Source: Hyaloraphidium curvatum (lineage: Eukaryota; Monoblepharomycota; Hyaloraphidiomycetes; Hyaloraphidiales; Hyaloraphidiaceae). Taken from it: a stretch of DNA of 64,000 bases. Both the position numbers and the translations under genes were made by a program. This document shows positions 10,586 to 20,713 of the stretch, in pieces. Location of the stretch: contig JAIVFI010000019.1 of the NCBI GenBank assembly GCA_025558095.1, positions 656,001 to 720,000 of the forward strand. Direction: 5' to 3'. Within the stretch, counting starts at the first letter, position 1, and each line of letters begins with the position of its first letter. The notes beneath the pieces were generated by a model, which was not told the origin of the DNA, searched no databases, and worked only from the letters and a program-made list of their open reading frames with translations.

Positions 10586-11227
10586 TGCTCCTGGTTTCGG
10601 GCGCCTCTCAACCTCGCGTGTTGGGGGACGAGGGAGCGCTTCCCTCCAAAACCCCTCAGGCTCCTGACTGTGGCCTCCCTCCCCCGAGGACCCCGGCCCA
10701 GCCATCCCAGCAACCCGCCCCTCAGCACATCGCTCACCACCGCCGTGCACAAATTTGGCCCAGCGATGAGGGAGTCTTCTATCGTCTTGCTTGCGTCCGG
10801 TCCCCGTGCTCAGGGGAGCCGAATAGCAGGGCCCGATCCCCGTTCCCAAATGACTCACATCCGTGCCGCTCCTTCCTTTGTTTGCCCAAGGGAGGTGCGG
10901 TAGTGGACGCTTGCGAAGGGTGCGGGGAAGGTGCTGGACAACGATCCGGGGTACATCTGGCTGACGGAGGGAAGGATGGTGTTCGAGACGGCCGGATCGG
11001 TGTTTTCGGTCAATCTGCTGTAACCTTTTGAAAACATAAGCATCAAGGTTCCGTCGGGTCTGGGGGACCAGGATGATGGAATATGGGTCTCTCGGATGCC
11101 CAGATCGTGTTTGTGCTCGGATTACACGGTGGCGCGCCTGCGCACCGCCGGATGCTACTCATCGATGCCCTACAGCGGATGCCCAGATTTCAGCTTTCCA
11201 GCCTCCTCCCTCCCTCTTCACCTCCGC
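10586..11227. other. Spacer between RRxSxP paralogs 2 and 3
   Basis: About 0.64 kb without a recognisable gene on either strand. Presumed 5' region of paralog 2 and 3' region of paralog 3. Confidence 0.35.
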
Positions 11228-11995
11228 TCATGCCGCCACCTCCCTCCCTCCCCAGTACCCCCTCAGATCCTCCCCCCCGTCGCCGCACACGGCCGTGTAC
11301 GCCCGCAGCCCCGGGCCGACCTTGCCGTGCAGATCCCCGCGGAGCGATTCGAGCCCCTCGCGGAGGATGCGCTCGCACTCTGCGGGCGGGTACCCCCGCG
11401 CGTAGTCCGCTACAGCCCACGTCTCGCGCACCTCGACGGCCCCCAGGAAGCGCACCCGCTTGCGGGGTTTCGCCGCGCCTGGGAGGGCGGGGACGGCGCC
11501 CGAGGGGCGGCGCAGACGGGCGGCGGCGCGGGCGCAGGGGAAGGAGGCCGATGCGCGGGCGGGGAAGGAGGCGTCGGGCGTCGCGGAGGGCCCGCGGGGG
11601 TGCGGGAAGGGCGAGGCGGGGGAGGAGGACAGGGAGGAGATGGAGGGCGCGGCGGCGGGGAAGAGCGGCGAGTCGAGGGTCGAGTCCGACGCGGAGGGCG
11701 ACGGCGGGTGCGTGTCCAGGGGCGGCGGCGGGGCCTTTGCCCGGTAGCGCGCGAGCCCGGCCGCGGGGCCGTCGCCGCCGAGCGTCGCGTCCGAGTCTAG
11801 CGAGTCCGAGCGCACCTTTCCGAACGGCGGCTCGCCATGCCCGGCGGCCGCGAGCGCGGCGTCTGCGCTGGCCCTGCGCGGCATGAGGTCCCGCACGAAC
11901 TGCATGTCCCGCGGCCAGGCGGCGCCCGCCCCGACGCACGGGTCGGAGCGGCGCCGCGGGATGGCGAACGCGGGGCCGCGGTCGGGGAACTGCAT
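11228..11995 (-). CDS. RRxSxP family protein, paralog 3, with PP1-docking-like motif
   Basis: Protein of 255 aa. The N-terminus carries the cluster motif (PRRRSDPCVG, then WPRDMQFVRDLMPRR). Unlike the other two paralogs, it has a structured-looking C-terminal segment of about 80 aa that begins KPRKRVRFLGAVEVRETW and continues with a DYARGYPP stretch. RVRF fits the RVxF docking motif for protein phosphatase 1, and the pattern RVxF-xxxVEVxxTW-xxxDY recurs in fungal and plant phosphatase-associated proteins. A role as a phosphatase-targeting or kinase-regulated protein is inference. The middle is Ser/Pro/Ala low complexity. Confidence 0.62.
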   Translation of the reverse strand: MQFPDRGPAFAIPRRRSDPCVGAGAAWPRDMQFVRDLMPRRASADAALAAAGHGEPPFGKVRSDSLDSDATLGGDGPAAGLARYRAKAPPPPLDTHPPSPSASDSTLDSPLFPAAAPSISSLSSSPASPFPHPRGPSATPDASFPARASASFPCARAAARLRRPSGAVPALPGAAKPRKRVRFLGAVEVRETWAVADYARGYPPAECERILREGLESLRGDLHGKVGPGLRAYTAVCGDGGEDLRGYWGGREVAA

Positions 11996-12728
11996 CGTGC
12001 TTCGTGGTAACTGCTGCGTGATGTTCTGCTTGTCTGTGTTGGAGGTGTGTCCTGCGGCGGAGCTGACGTCCGGCGAGCCTAATCGCTGCGTCCCTGGATC
12101 CTCCTCGGTTAGTCACCGTCGACGTCATGCGAGGGAACGCCGTGGCCGTCGCCCATACGACGCATCTTCTGATCTCCATGTCCTCGTGACGGACATCTAA
12201 CATTGACCCGCGCCTTTCCCGCCTCTTGGCCCCACCCCCGGAGTTTTTCTCCGACGGTCACGCGCCCATCGAAAGACCCACCCTTTTGACTCGATCCCAA
12301 ACCGCTGCAAGCCCCCCCGTGCCCGGGGATCGCCCGCACGCCCCGTCCCCTCCATCTACCAGGTTCGGATCCCCGCCTCCCCTTTCCCGCCCCCGGCGTT
12401 CCCGCGCCCGGCCGACGCAGCGGGAACGCCACACCCGCATCCGGAGCGGGACCCCATGCGGTCCCTCGCTTCGCGGGCCCTCGGGATTCCCATCCCCCGG
12501 GGAGCGGGCAAGCGGCGTTCGAGGAATCGGCGGGGCGGGATGCCATCGGGTCGATGGTGGGGCGAATCCGGTGGGACGGTCCGTGCGGGCCGGCGCGAAT
12601 GAGCCCCCGAGTCGGCCGGTCGGTGGCAAGTCCCTCGGGCGCGCTTCGGCCGCACGCGACGATGCTCGTGGACCGGGGGCGATGGATGAGTGCGGGCCCA
12701 TGTAGGCGAGGCGCAGGCAGCACGTTCG
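11996..12728. other. Intergenic region
   Basis: About 0.73 kb between the start of paralog 3 and the 3' end of the rhodanese gene. Long antisense frames here have typical shadow composition (Arg/Gly/Pro) and no family resemblance. Confidence 0.4.
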
Positions 12729-13927
12729 CTACGTCCACAGGCTGAAATCCGCCAGCTCCATCTCCCCCTTTGCCCTGTCCGGCCTCTCCGTCCCCGGCTT
12801 CCCCTCCGGCGGCTGCTCCCACTCCTCGTACGACGGGTAAGCCTGCACCTTGGGATCGAACCCCCACCCCCACACCCCGTCCCTCAAAACGAGGCTCCTG
12901 ATCCCGCGCTCCCCGAGCAGGTGGCTCGCCCACCCGGCCCGCCTGTGGGTCCTGCAGTGGATCACCAGCGGCTTCCCGCCGTGCCGCACGGCGCCCCAAT
13001 CCACCCCCGTCCGCTCCTCCAGCCTGTCCCACCCCCCGGGCCCCTCGGCATCGGCGAGGGCCTGGGGCAGCTCGTCGACGGGGATCCAGCCCCCGTGCGG
13101 GTCGATGGAGCCGAACCGGTCGCGCTCGTCGCCGCGGCGGACGTCGAGGATCTCGGCGCGGGATTGCGACAGGAGGAGGGAGAGCGCGTCGCGGGAGAGG
13201 TACCGCGGGGGGAGGGGGACGAGGGCGGGGTGGGGGATGGTGGGGAGGAGGACGGGGGTGGTGACGGAGGGGTTTTGGGGGATGCCTGGAAAGGGGTGTG
13301 GGGTCAGAGGGAGGGGAAGGAGGGGAGCAGCGTGGGGGGCGGACCTGCCGACGCGGCTTCCCGCTGCATCTGTTCCCGCAGCATGGCCGCTTCCTCGAGC
13401 GATAGGTGTGACGCTGATGGCGACAGAATAAAGGGCTGAAGAAGGGCCGGGACCGCGAATCAGCTCGGCCTCGATCGCGCCGCCCGCGTCCGGCAACCCA
13501 CGTCGAAGGCGGCCAGCCCCCCCTCCAGCACCACGATCTTCTGGAACCCGAACCACCGCAGCATATCCACGACGCCTTTCGTCTGCGCCTCGGTCCCCGC
13601 GATGGTCAGCACCACGACCAGGTGCGTCTTCCTCGCGTCCCTCCTCGGGTTGTCCGGATCCGCGTGGAAGTGCGACTGCAGGAAGCCCAGCAGCGCGGTC
13701 TCGTCCTTGCCCACCAGGGGCACGCGGCAGTACTCGGTGGTCCCGGGGCGCTCGAACGGCAGCGGCGGGGGCGCCTCCTCGGCCACGTCGTCGAACGGCA
13801 GCGCGTCGGGGTCCGCGGGCGGCCGCACGTCGAGCAGCATGTGCGGCGTCGGGTCGAGCTGCATCAGCAGCAGCAGCGCCGCGGGGGTGATGGTCGCCGT
13901 GCGGCGCGGCGCCGTGCGCGACGACAT
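12729..13927 (-). CDS. Two-domain rhodanese-like protein
   Basis: Protein of 357 aa in three exons: 13927-13502, 13435-13345 and 13285-12729 (introns of 66 and 59 bp, donors GTGGGT and GTCCGC, acceptors TTCAG and CCAG), summing exactly to frame. The first rhodanese fold (residues about 10-140) begins HMLLDVRPP and ends KIVVLEGGLAAFD. At its active-site position it reads LTIAGTEAQ with no Cys, so it is probably non-catalytic. A Glu/Gln-rich linker helix follows. The second domain (residues about 190-310) has ILDVRRGDE and the loop VIHCRTHRRAG with a candidate catalytic Cys. This layout matches sulfurtransferases with an inactive N-domain and an active C-domain. The sulfur acceptor is unknown. 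Confidence 0.85.
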
Positions 13928-14213
13928 CGCGGGAAGGCGGGGGACGGGCCGGGGAGGTTCCGCGCCGGGAGCCGGCGTCCGGGCTTAAGTTGGGGTCTAA
14001 GAAGGCAGGCAGCGGAAGGGCGGCCCGCTAAAGGGACAGGCAAGGCTGCGCTCGGGAGGTGGTTACGGGAATGGCGCGACCCGCGTCTCCCGCCGGCGCA
14101 ACGCCGCCGGGCCGACTGCGGCGACGAAACTTCCCCGCTTCCATCCTCGAAACGGGCCTCCAACTCCCGAACTCTCCCAAAGGGCAGCATACAGGCGACA
14201 TCTATCGGTCCAA

Positions 14214-15911
14214 TCACATCTTGGGCGGCTCCGGCCGCGCCCGCAGCACCACCGTGGCCCTCGTGTCGGCGTCGGGCGTCCACCCGCGCAGCAGGTCGTG
14301 CACGAGGTCGATCCGGTCCTGGCCCCACGCGATCTCGGAGCCGACCTGGAAGGTGGGGAATCTGCCGTGCTGTCAGCGCCGCTTCGCTGGCGAACAGCGG
14401 CAACGGGAAGAGACCCACCCGCACCCTCCGATCCTGATGAACTCGGCCGTGTTCTCCCTCAGCATCCCCTCGCACACACCCCCCTCGTTCGCCCTGTCCA
14501 CCAGCGCCTTCCCATCGAGCCCTTTGGCGTCCAAATGCCCCGCCAGCTTCCCCACGTCCGAAACGTCCACGTCGTCCGCCCACACCGCCTTGAACAGCAG
14601 GTCGACGAGCTCCCACACGGCATCGCCCGGGCGCGCCTGGTCGGACCCGGCGGCGCGGATGGCGGAGAGGGCGATCCGCAGGGCTTGGGGGGTACGCACG
14701 GGGAAGTGGCTGTTGAACCTGAAGGGCACGGTTTCGGTGCGGCCGTCGGGGTAGGGGAGGTGGCTCTGCGCGGTAGGGACGGGAAAGTAGTTAGCGAAGG
14801 CAGCGGCGGGCGAGGGAGGGAACGGGTACCCAGTAGCGGACCCAGTTCTGCAGGTCGATGCCCTGCAGCTTGCGCTTGGCGGGGGAGGTGACGGCCGACG
14901 GCACCACGGGGGTGCTGGCGAGGGCAGGGTAAGACGACAGGGCACCCCGGTCCAGCACATCGGACGAACCCGATGCTCTTGAAGACGATGCCGAGGAGGG
15001 TCGGCTTGAGGCTGACCGTGAGGCCGGGGCCGGCCTCCTCCATGATCCGCTTGACCTGCGTCCAGCCGAGGTAGGTCCAGGGGCTGTCGGCGGCACGCGG
15101 GTTCAAGATGAGGGACAAAGCAGACGCCCGATTCGGCCCACCTCGAGAAATCGAACCAGAAGGTCATGTGCTGCCTCCCCTCGATCGGCTTCCTCGGCAT
15201 CACCGTCTCCTGCACCGCGCTGATCGGCACCGGCACCTTGTCCCCCGGCTGCCTGGCCTCCTCCACCGCCCCCGCGACAAAGTGGAACCTGTCCCCGCCC
15301 CAGAACATCCTCCCCGCGCCGTCGAACCTTGTGTCGGGCACGAAGCAGTCCGGCACACCCACCGCGCCCAGCCGGACAAAGTAGTCGGTGGTGGTGCGCA
15401 GCGCGCCCTTGTACGTGTCGGAGACGTCGACGATGTAGTGCAGCTCCTCGGGCTTAAGGGCCTTCCACGGGAACGTGGCGTTGTACGCGCCCAGGAGCAC
15501 CTCCTGCGACGCCACGTCGAGGTTGTCGATCCAGTACGCCCTGAAGAGCGCGTGGAACAGCGCCGCCCTCTCCTTCTGCGAGACCACCGAGTGCAGAAGC
15601 CTCAGCGCCCGCACGCTCCTCACGGGGTGCTTGGGATGGAACTTCAGGTCCACGCCCCACCGCTTGGCGGTGCGGTACAGCTCCCGCGATTCGTAGCGCT
15701 GCTTCTGCGGCGCGTTGAGGTCCGACGCCGAGCCGTCCTTGCCCTGGGGCGCGCGGATCTGCCGGTAGATGCCGCCAAGCAGGGTCGGGTGCCATTCCAG
15801 TTCGGCGCCAGTGGAGGCGGCGAGCGCCTCGATGCGCTTCGAGGCGATGTAGGCCCAGGGGCACACGACGTCGGCGGCGAACTGGATCGAGGGGGTGCGG
15901 GGGGCCGCCAT
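14214..15911 (-). CDS. Fused double DsbA/HCCA-isomerase-like (kappa GST-like) protein
   Basis: Protein of 487 aa with two consecutive thioredoxin-fold domains of the DsbA/2-hydroxychromene-2-carboxylate isomerase family. Five exons: 15911-15142, 15083-14970, 14914-14830, 14765-14419 and 14361-14214, exact in frame, introns 55-64 bp. Domain 1 (residues about 8-215) starts IQFAADVVCPWAYIASKRIE and includes the KPTLLGGIYR-type loop (here HPTLLGGIYRQI). Domain 2 begins MTFWFDFSSPWTYLGWTQVK and ends with the family's FPTFQVG...WGQDRIDLV signature. Bacterial relatives isomerise chromene carboxylates or conjugate glutathione, normally as single domains. Fusion may give a pseudo-dimer, since these enzymes usually dimerise (inference). 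Confidence 0.85.
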
Positions 15912-16212
15912 CGCGGTGTCTCCCGTTTCCGGAGGATGCGGCGTCTGGGGGGCGGGGCGCGGCCGAATTGCGGTTCGGAAGGCGATGGGGGAGATTGCAG
16001 AAGGCGAAAGACGCGACTGCGCGACGGCAGCGACCCGGAAGAAGAGGGAAAGCGCGGTTTCGGGAGGACGGATCTTCCCGACTCCCGGCCCCGCGCGGCG
16101 TTGCGCACCTGGGCCGCCAAGAGCACCGTCACCGCACCAATCGGCCGCGATCCCGACATTCCGGACGCCGTTCTATCTCCTACGGCTCATCGCATCCCCC
16201 TCTCCGTCCCCC

Positions 16213-16648
16213 ATGGCCTCCCACCCCAAGGAGGAGCTCTTCTCCCTCCCCGGCGTGCACCCCGGCTCCTCCGTCCTCCGCGTCGGCTCGGGCCCGGGCA
16301 CCGCCGTCTTCCGCGTGCACCAGCACATCATCAAGACCGTTTCGACGAAACTGGGGAGGAAGCTTTCCGACGGCACCGGCGCCGCGGTGGGATCGCTCCG
16401 CCCGACAATTCGGGCACGCGCTGACGTGGCCCCGCGATGCGCGAAGATCGATCTGCCCGGGATCTCGAGCTCTTCCGCACTTTCCTGCCTTTGTTCTACC
16501 CGGAGACTGGGTGAGGGAGGCGGAGACGGCGCCGCTGATGGGTCTGGCGGAGGCGTGGTGTGTCGAGACCTAGAGGGAGGCGATCGCGCTCGCGCACGGA
16601 GTGGCCGAGGACGGCGTGGGAAGAGACGCATGGACCGGACGGTAATAA
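16213..16648 (+). pseudogene. Decayed BTB/POZ-domain locus
   Basis: Starts MASHPKEELFSLPGVHPGSS followed by VLRVGSGPG-AVFRVHQHII, a BTB-like opening. The central strand and helix (LELFRTFLPLFYPET) and the later helix (REAETAPLMGLAEAWCVET) are present, but in different frames within about 60 bp, too close for an intron. The last helix is then cut by an in-frame TAG at 16571-16573, after which the frame continues REAIALAHGVAEDG to a later stop. At least one frameshift plus a nonsense codon suggests a pseudogene. A short intron near 16387-16445 might repair part of the frame, so a functional short protein is not excluded. Confidence 0.45.
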
Positions 16649-16827
16649 GGCGGCAGTAGAGCACCCAAAATGTGATTCTACTGCGGTGTCCAGTCTATCC
16701 CCAGCGCTGCTGTTTTTCACCCCGTGTCGGAACCCGCTCTTTCCCTCCCAAAATCCCCGAAACCCCGTGCCAAGCACCCCGCAAGACGTCGAACAATTCC
16801 CCCCATGCATCTAGATCCCGCCGCTGA

Positions 16828-17707
16828 TCACTGGCTGGGCTTGCCGTTGCTGTCGAACTCGTGCACGCGGTGCTCCTTGGCATCGACGTAGCCGTGCTTG
16901 GCGCCGCGGACGGCCGCGCTGGTCTGCGCCTCGAGCTCCTTCTCGGCCTGCGATGCAAGTAAGGGGAGGAGGAGGGAAGTCAGATGCGCGATCAGCGGGT
17001 GATCATGCGGAGATCTCGACGCACCAAGCCCAGGGCCCTCATCAGCCTGTTCCACGCCAGCGGCAGCCCCCTGGTAACGGTCAACCACCCCAGCACCGGC
17101 CCCCACACGCTTCCCACGACCATCCCCACGGCAGCAAGCCCGATCAGCATGCCGACGGCGCCGACGAGGAGCAGCGGGATCTCGGCGGCGCCGACGGCGA
17201 GCGAGGCGGCGAGGCCGAGGGCGGAGAGGGTGGCCAGGGACCAGCCGGCGAAGAGCAGGGGAGGGAGGAGGAAGGCGAGGAGGGAGGCGAGGAGGGCGGT
17301 GCGGAGGTACGGGCGGGAGGAGAAGTAGTCGCGGACGCGGGGCCAGACGGTGGTGCTGACGGTGTTGCTGCGAAGGGAGGAAGGAGGGAGGTCAGAATCG
17401 CCCATGCGGAGACCACCGAACGACGGCCGGAGACGGGAGATCATCGCATCGGGCCATCGGACGGCAGATTTCCGGCCCCGGCCTCCACGCTGCCCGACAC
17501 CCACGCGACGTCCTTGACCCTGTCCTTCCCGCCGTAGAGCCCCCTGACCGCCCTGCGCTTGGCCCTCTCGCTGGCGTCCTCGGCCGTCTCGGGCAGGTTC
17601 TGGATGGCGTCGACGACCTTGGCCGTGACCTTGTAGGCGGCTTCCTCGGTCCTGCGCTCCCTCTCAGGGCGGGTCGCGTCGACGCGGTCGAGGACAGCGG
17701 TGGACAT
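16828..17707 (-). CDS. Small integral membrane protein with long hydrophobic hairpin
   Basis: Protein of 221 aa in three exons: 17707-17505, 17367-17025 and 16947-16828 (introns of 137 and 77 bp), exact in frame. The N-terminal third is soluble and helical (KVTAKVVDAIQNLPETAEDA). The second exon encodes about 75 uninterrupted hydrophobic residues (for example LLASLLAFLLPPLLFAGWSL, then Gly/Ala/Val-rich helices), with a basic stretch after them and a hydrophilic tail ending HEFDSNGKPSQ. The shape recalls promethin/LDAF1-like lipid-droplet hairpin proteins, but that is only a shape comparison. Function not assigned. Confidence 0.68.
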
Positions 17708-18029
17708 GGCGGCGGCGGTGCGGTGCGGTTGGAGCAGGGCGGAGAGTGGCAGCGGAATGGAATGGAGTGATGGAGCGGCGAGTCGTCGGGCCGAGTCGGC
17801 CTTTTGAATGCCGGCACAGCCGCAAGCTCGTGTTCGGCGGCGCACAGTCACCTCTCTCCAAGATTCCCGCCGCGAGGCCCCCCAATTCCCGCCGGAAAGC
17901 ATATGAAAATCTGGAAACGCATGAGAGAGGAGCATGGAAGTCCGAGTATTTCTCAAGCTACGTTTCCAAGCGTCGGACAAGGAAGATGTGTCGCGAAAGT
18001 GGCCGCACCGAGAAGCCCCGATCCCAGTC

Positions 18030-19307
18030 TCACTCGGGCTTCCGGCCCTCCGATCCGGCACCCAGAGGCTTCAGGCCCTTCCACTCCGGCTTCCTCTTGC
18101 CCAAGAACGCTGCGGCGCCTTCCGCGACGTTGGGCCCGCGCACCATGGCGTGGACCTCGGGGAGCGTGCGGAAGAGGCGGTTGGTTTCTGCCTCCGGGCA
18201 ACCAAGAACGAAAGAGACGACGAATCAGTCACGCTACTCTTTGGTGAAGCGGATCGAAGCGTACCTTGCCACCCTTTCTCCATCCCGAGCCTGGCAACGG
18301 CCTTGGTCGCCCGCACGCTGTCCGGCGAGTTGGAGGCAATCTCGGAAGCCAGCTCCACGGCCCTCCTTTCGAGGTCCTGCGGAAACAAGACAGTCGACCA
18401 ATCGCTCAGTTGATCTTAAGCTCTGGGCCCACCTCACGTCCGACGACCTCCTGCACGATCCCGAGCGCTTTGGCCTCGTCCGCGAAACTGGTGCGGCCGG
18501 TGAGCAGGAGGTGCATGGCAGTGTGGTAGCCGATGATCTTTGGGAGCACCTGGCAGGCTCCTGTCCGTTGACCACATGTGGATGGCACGTCAGATCGAAA
18601 AGCAGTCAGACCCCACCGCAAAGTCGACGGACCTCCCAAAGCTGCGAGTCCGACCTTGACCTCCCTTGCGGAGAACTTCGCGTCCTCGGAGGCGAGCACG
18701 ATGTCGCAGGCGAGGGCGAGCTCGAAGCCGCCGCCGAACGCGGCGCCGTTCACGGCGGCGATGATCGGCTGTCCGATATACCCGGCGGAGTTGGACGCGA
18801 CCAATGAGATGATGCCGCGTTCACCAAAGCTGCATAGATCGGACCTTGTTCAGATCGCTCCGGAAGGTGAGCCCACCGAATCCGTTCGCCCGGAGATCCT
18901 CGGGTCCGCTCTTCGAAAGCTGGTCCCGTTGCGGAACAGGATAAGTCAGGATATTCGACTCGCTCAAAGAGGCTCCCCACCTCCTTGAGATCCAGTCCAG
19001 CGCAGAAGGCCTTGCCCGTCCCTGCTCCACCACGTCAACGCCTCTTCCGAAAGCCCTTCCGGCGCACGCCCTTCCCACCGGTCAAGACCGCGACCCAGAC
19101 CTCATCATCCTCCTTGAACGCCTCCCAAACACCCCCCAGCTCCTCCTGAGTGGCGCGGTCCAGAGCGTTGGCGGCCTCGGGACGGTCGATGCGGACGAGG
19201 AGCACGTGCGGGGCGGGGAGGGAGAGGCGCACATGACGTTGCGGAAGGGAGGAGAATGAGATGGGGAGGGAGTTGGAAGGAGGCGCGGATTCGTTGCTGG
19301 AGAGCAT
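18030..19307 (-). CDS. Enoyl-CoA hydratase/isomerase family protein
   Basis: Crotonase-fold enzyme of 292 aa, probably in fatty-acid or branched-chain acyl-CoA catabolism. Seven exons: 19307-19079, 19021-18981, 18919-18845, 18768-18633, 18560-18433, 18376-18265 and 18187-18030, exact in frame, introns 56-77 bp. Splicing yields family signatures: AVLTGTGKAFCAGLDLKE (oxyanion-hole CAGLD), PIIAAVNGAAFGGGFELALA (second oxyanion hole), CDIVLASEDAKFS, a GACQVLPKIIG turn, and the AxFLGKRKP ending. The GGGFELA position usually holds a catalytic Glu of hydratases. A specific substrate and a mitochondrial or peroxisomal location cannot be assigned; no clear C-terminal SKL is present. Confidence 0.9.
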
Positions 19308-19399
19308 GACGGGGAGGAGTTTGTGATTCGAGCAGTGGGGGACGAGTCATCGGTGGATCAAACGTCGAGAGTGACGCCAGGATGGAGCACACCTAAATG

Positions 19400-20490
19400 C
19401 CACAAGCCCGTCAATTCCAACCACGTGGGAGACGTCGGACCTACCTCCGCTCCCCTCGGCGCGGGCGGAGGACGGCGCGCGCTGGGAGAAGGATTTCGAC
19501 ACGCGCGAGTTTGCCGTCGCGTCGCGCCGCGCCACCGAATCGCTCGTCCGCGACGAGGCCTGGAAGGCCGCGCGTGTTCGGCCAGCGGGTGCGCAATGTG
19601 GCGATTTCCACGCTTCCGGGGCGCTCGTTCTGCTGTGCACGCTGGTGACTTGACGGCTTTCTGGATTGGAACCGGCCGTAGCTTTCGCACCGCTTTTTCC
19701 GGTACAAGGAAGGGGCTCCAGTTGCCGGTCCTCCGGAGCACATCAAGGCAGCAATTGCGCTTGGGATCTTCCGCACGACGTACCCCGCCCTGCGCCGCGC
19801 CGTGACGGGCGCGGCCCGCAGGCTCCAAAACGCACCCTTTGATCCGGGTACCGAATGCGCAAGGGGGCTCCGCTGGGTTCTCGAAGAAGCCACCCGGGCC
19901 TTTGTGATTATTTCGCGCATGGCAGAGTGCTCCTCGGCGGTGCGGAGCAGGCTCGCAGATGATCCTGGGATCACGGAAGCCGCGGCCCAGCTCGCCGTCC
20001 GTGTATTCGAGGGCAGCCCGGGCAGGATCACGCACAGGATCAGCGACGGCTTCATCGTTCCCGGAAAGAGCGACGGCATGGCCTTCCTCCACGCAGCATG
20101 TCGCTTCGCGAGTCTGACTCTGAGGCTTTCCGCCGCTCGCCTCCCGGAGCCATCAGAGGACTCTTCATGTGCACCGCCAAGGTCCGCACAGCGCTGACGG
20201 AACTATACCCCGGCTTCTACGATCTGTTCTGGGTCTTCTATCGCGGCCTGGAGGGCAGCGGGCAGCCCTGGCCCGCCCACGCGCAAACCTTGCGCCACCG
20301 GTTGCGAGCGGTTGGCCGGCACGCCGACCACTGCGACTCCTGCAACGCCGAGGCTTCGGAGCACCTGCGCCTCAAGCGCTGCGCCCGGTGCAAGGTCGCT
20401 CGGTACTGCTCGAGGGAGTGCCAGGCCGCTGCGTGGAAGGCGGTGCACAAGAAGGACTGCCGGGCGCCGGATGCCACGGAGGAGGAGTGA
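19400..20490 (+). CDS. MYND-type zinc-finger protein (5' exons unresolved)
   Basis: The last exon encodes a MYND finger: CDSCNAEASEHLRLKRCARC, then KVARYCSRECQAAAWKAVHKKDC, giving the seven Cys and one His of the C-x2-C...C-x2-C...C-x3-C...H-x3-C pattern, ending at the stop at 20488-20490. Upstream coding-quality segments lie in other frames: EDGARWEKDFDTREFAVASR (about 19459-19640), EHIKAAIALGIFRTTYPALR through a long helical stretch to about 20050, and AIRGLFMCTAKVRTALTELY before the finger. They imply at least two introns. One fitting intron is about 20056-20122 (phase 0). I could not fix the start codon. MYND proteins usually bind proline-rich partners. Confidence 0.6.
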
Positions 20491-20713
20491 GCCATTCGGA
20501 TGATGGGTCTATATGCGAATCGATATTGTTCTTATTGTAGATTGTTGTTGCCGATCGAATCAGGATCTCGACGGACTCTTGCTTTGCCACCCACTCGTGC
20601 CGCACTTCCTGATCGGGGCGGATAACCGCGGAGCGACGCGAGCAACCCGTGCATGTTTCGGCACCCAACTCGTACACGATCCCATGTTTTTCCCCCATCC
20701 AACCGCGCCGCAA

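Noticed and set aside
12109-13032. Long minus-strand open frame of 307 codons over the rhodanese 3' region and spacer
   Set aside because: It overlaps the well-supported rhodanese exon in another frame and consists of Gly/Arg/Pro shadow sequence.
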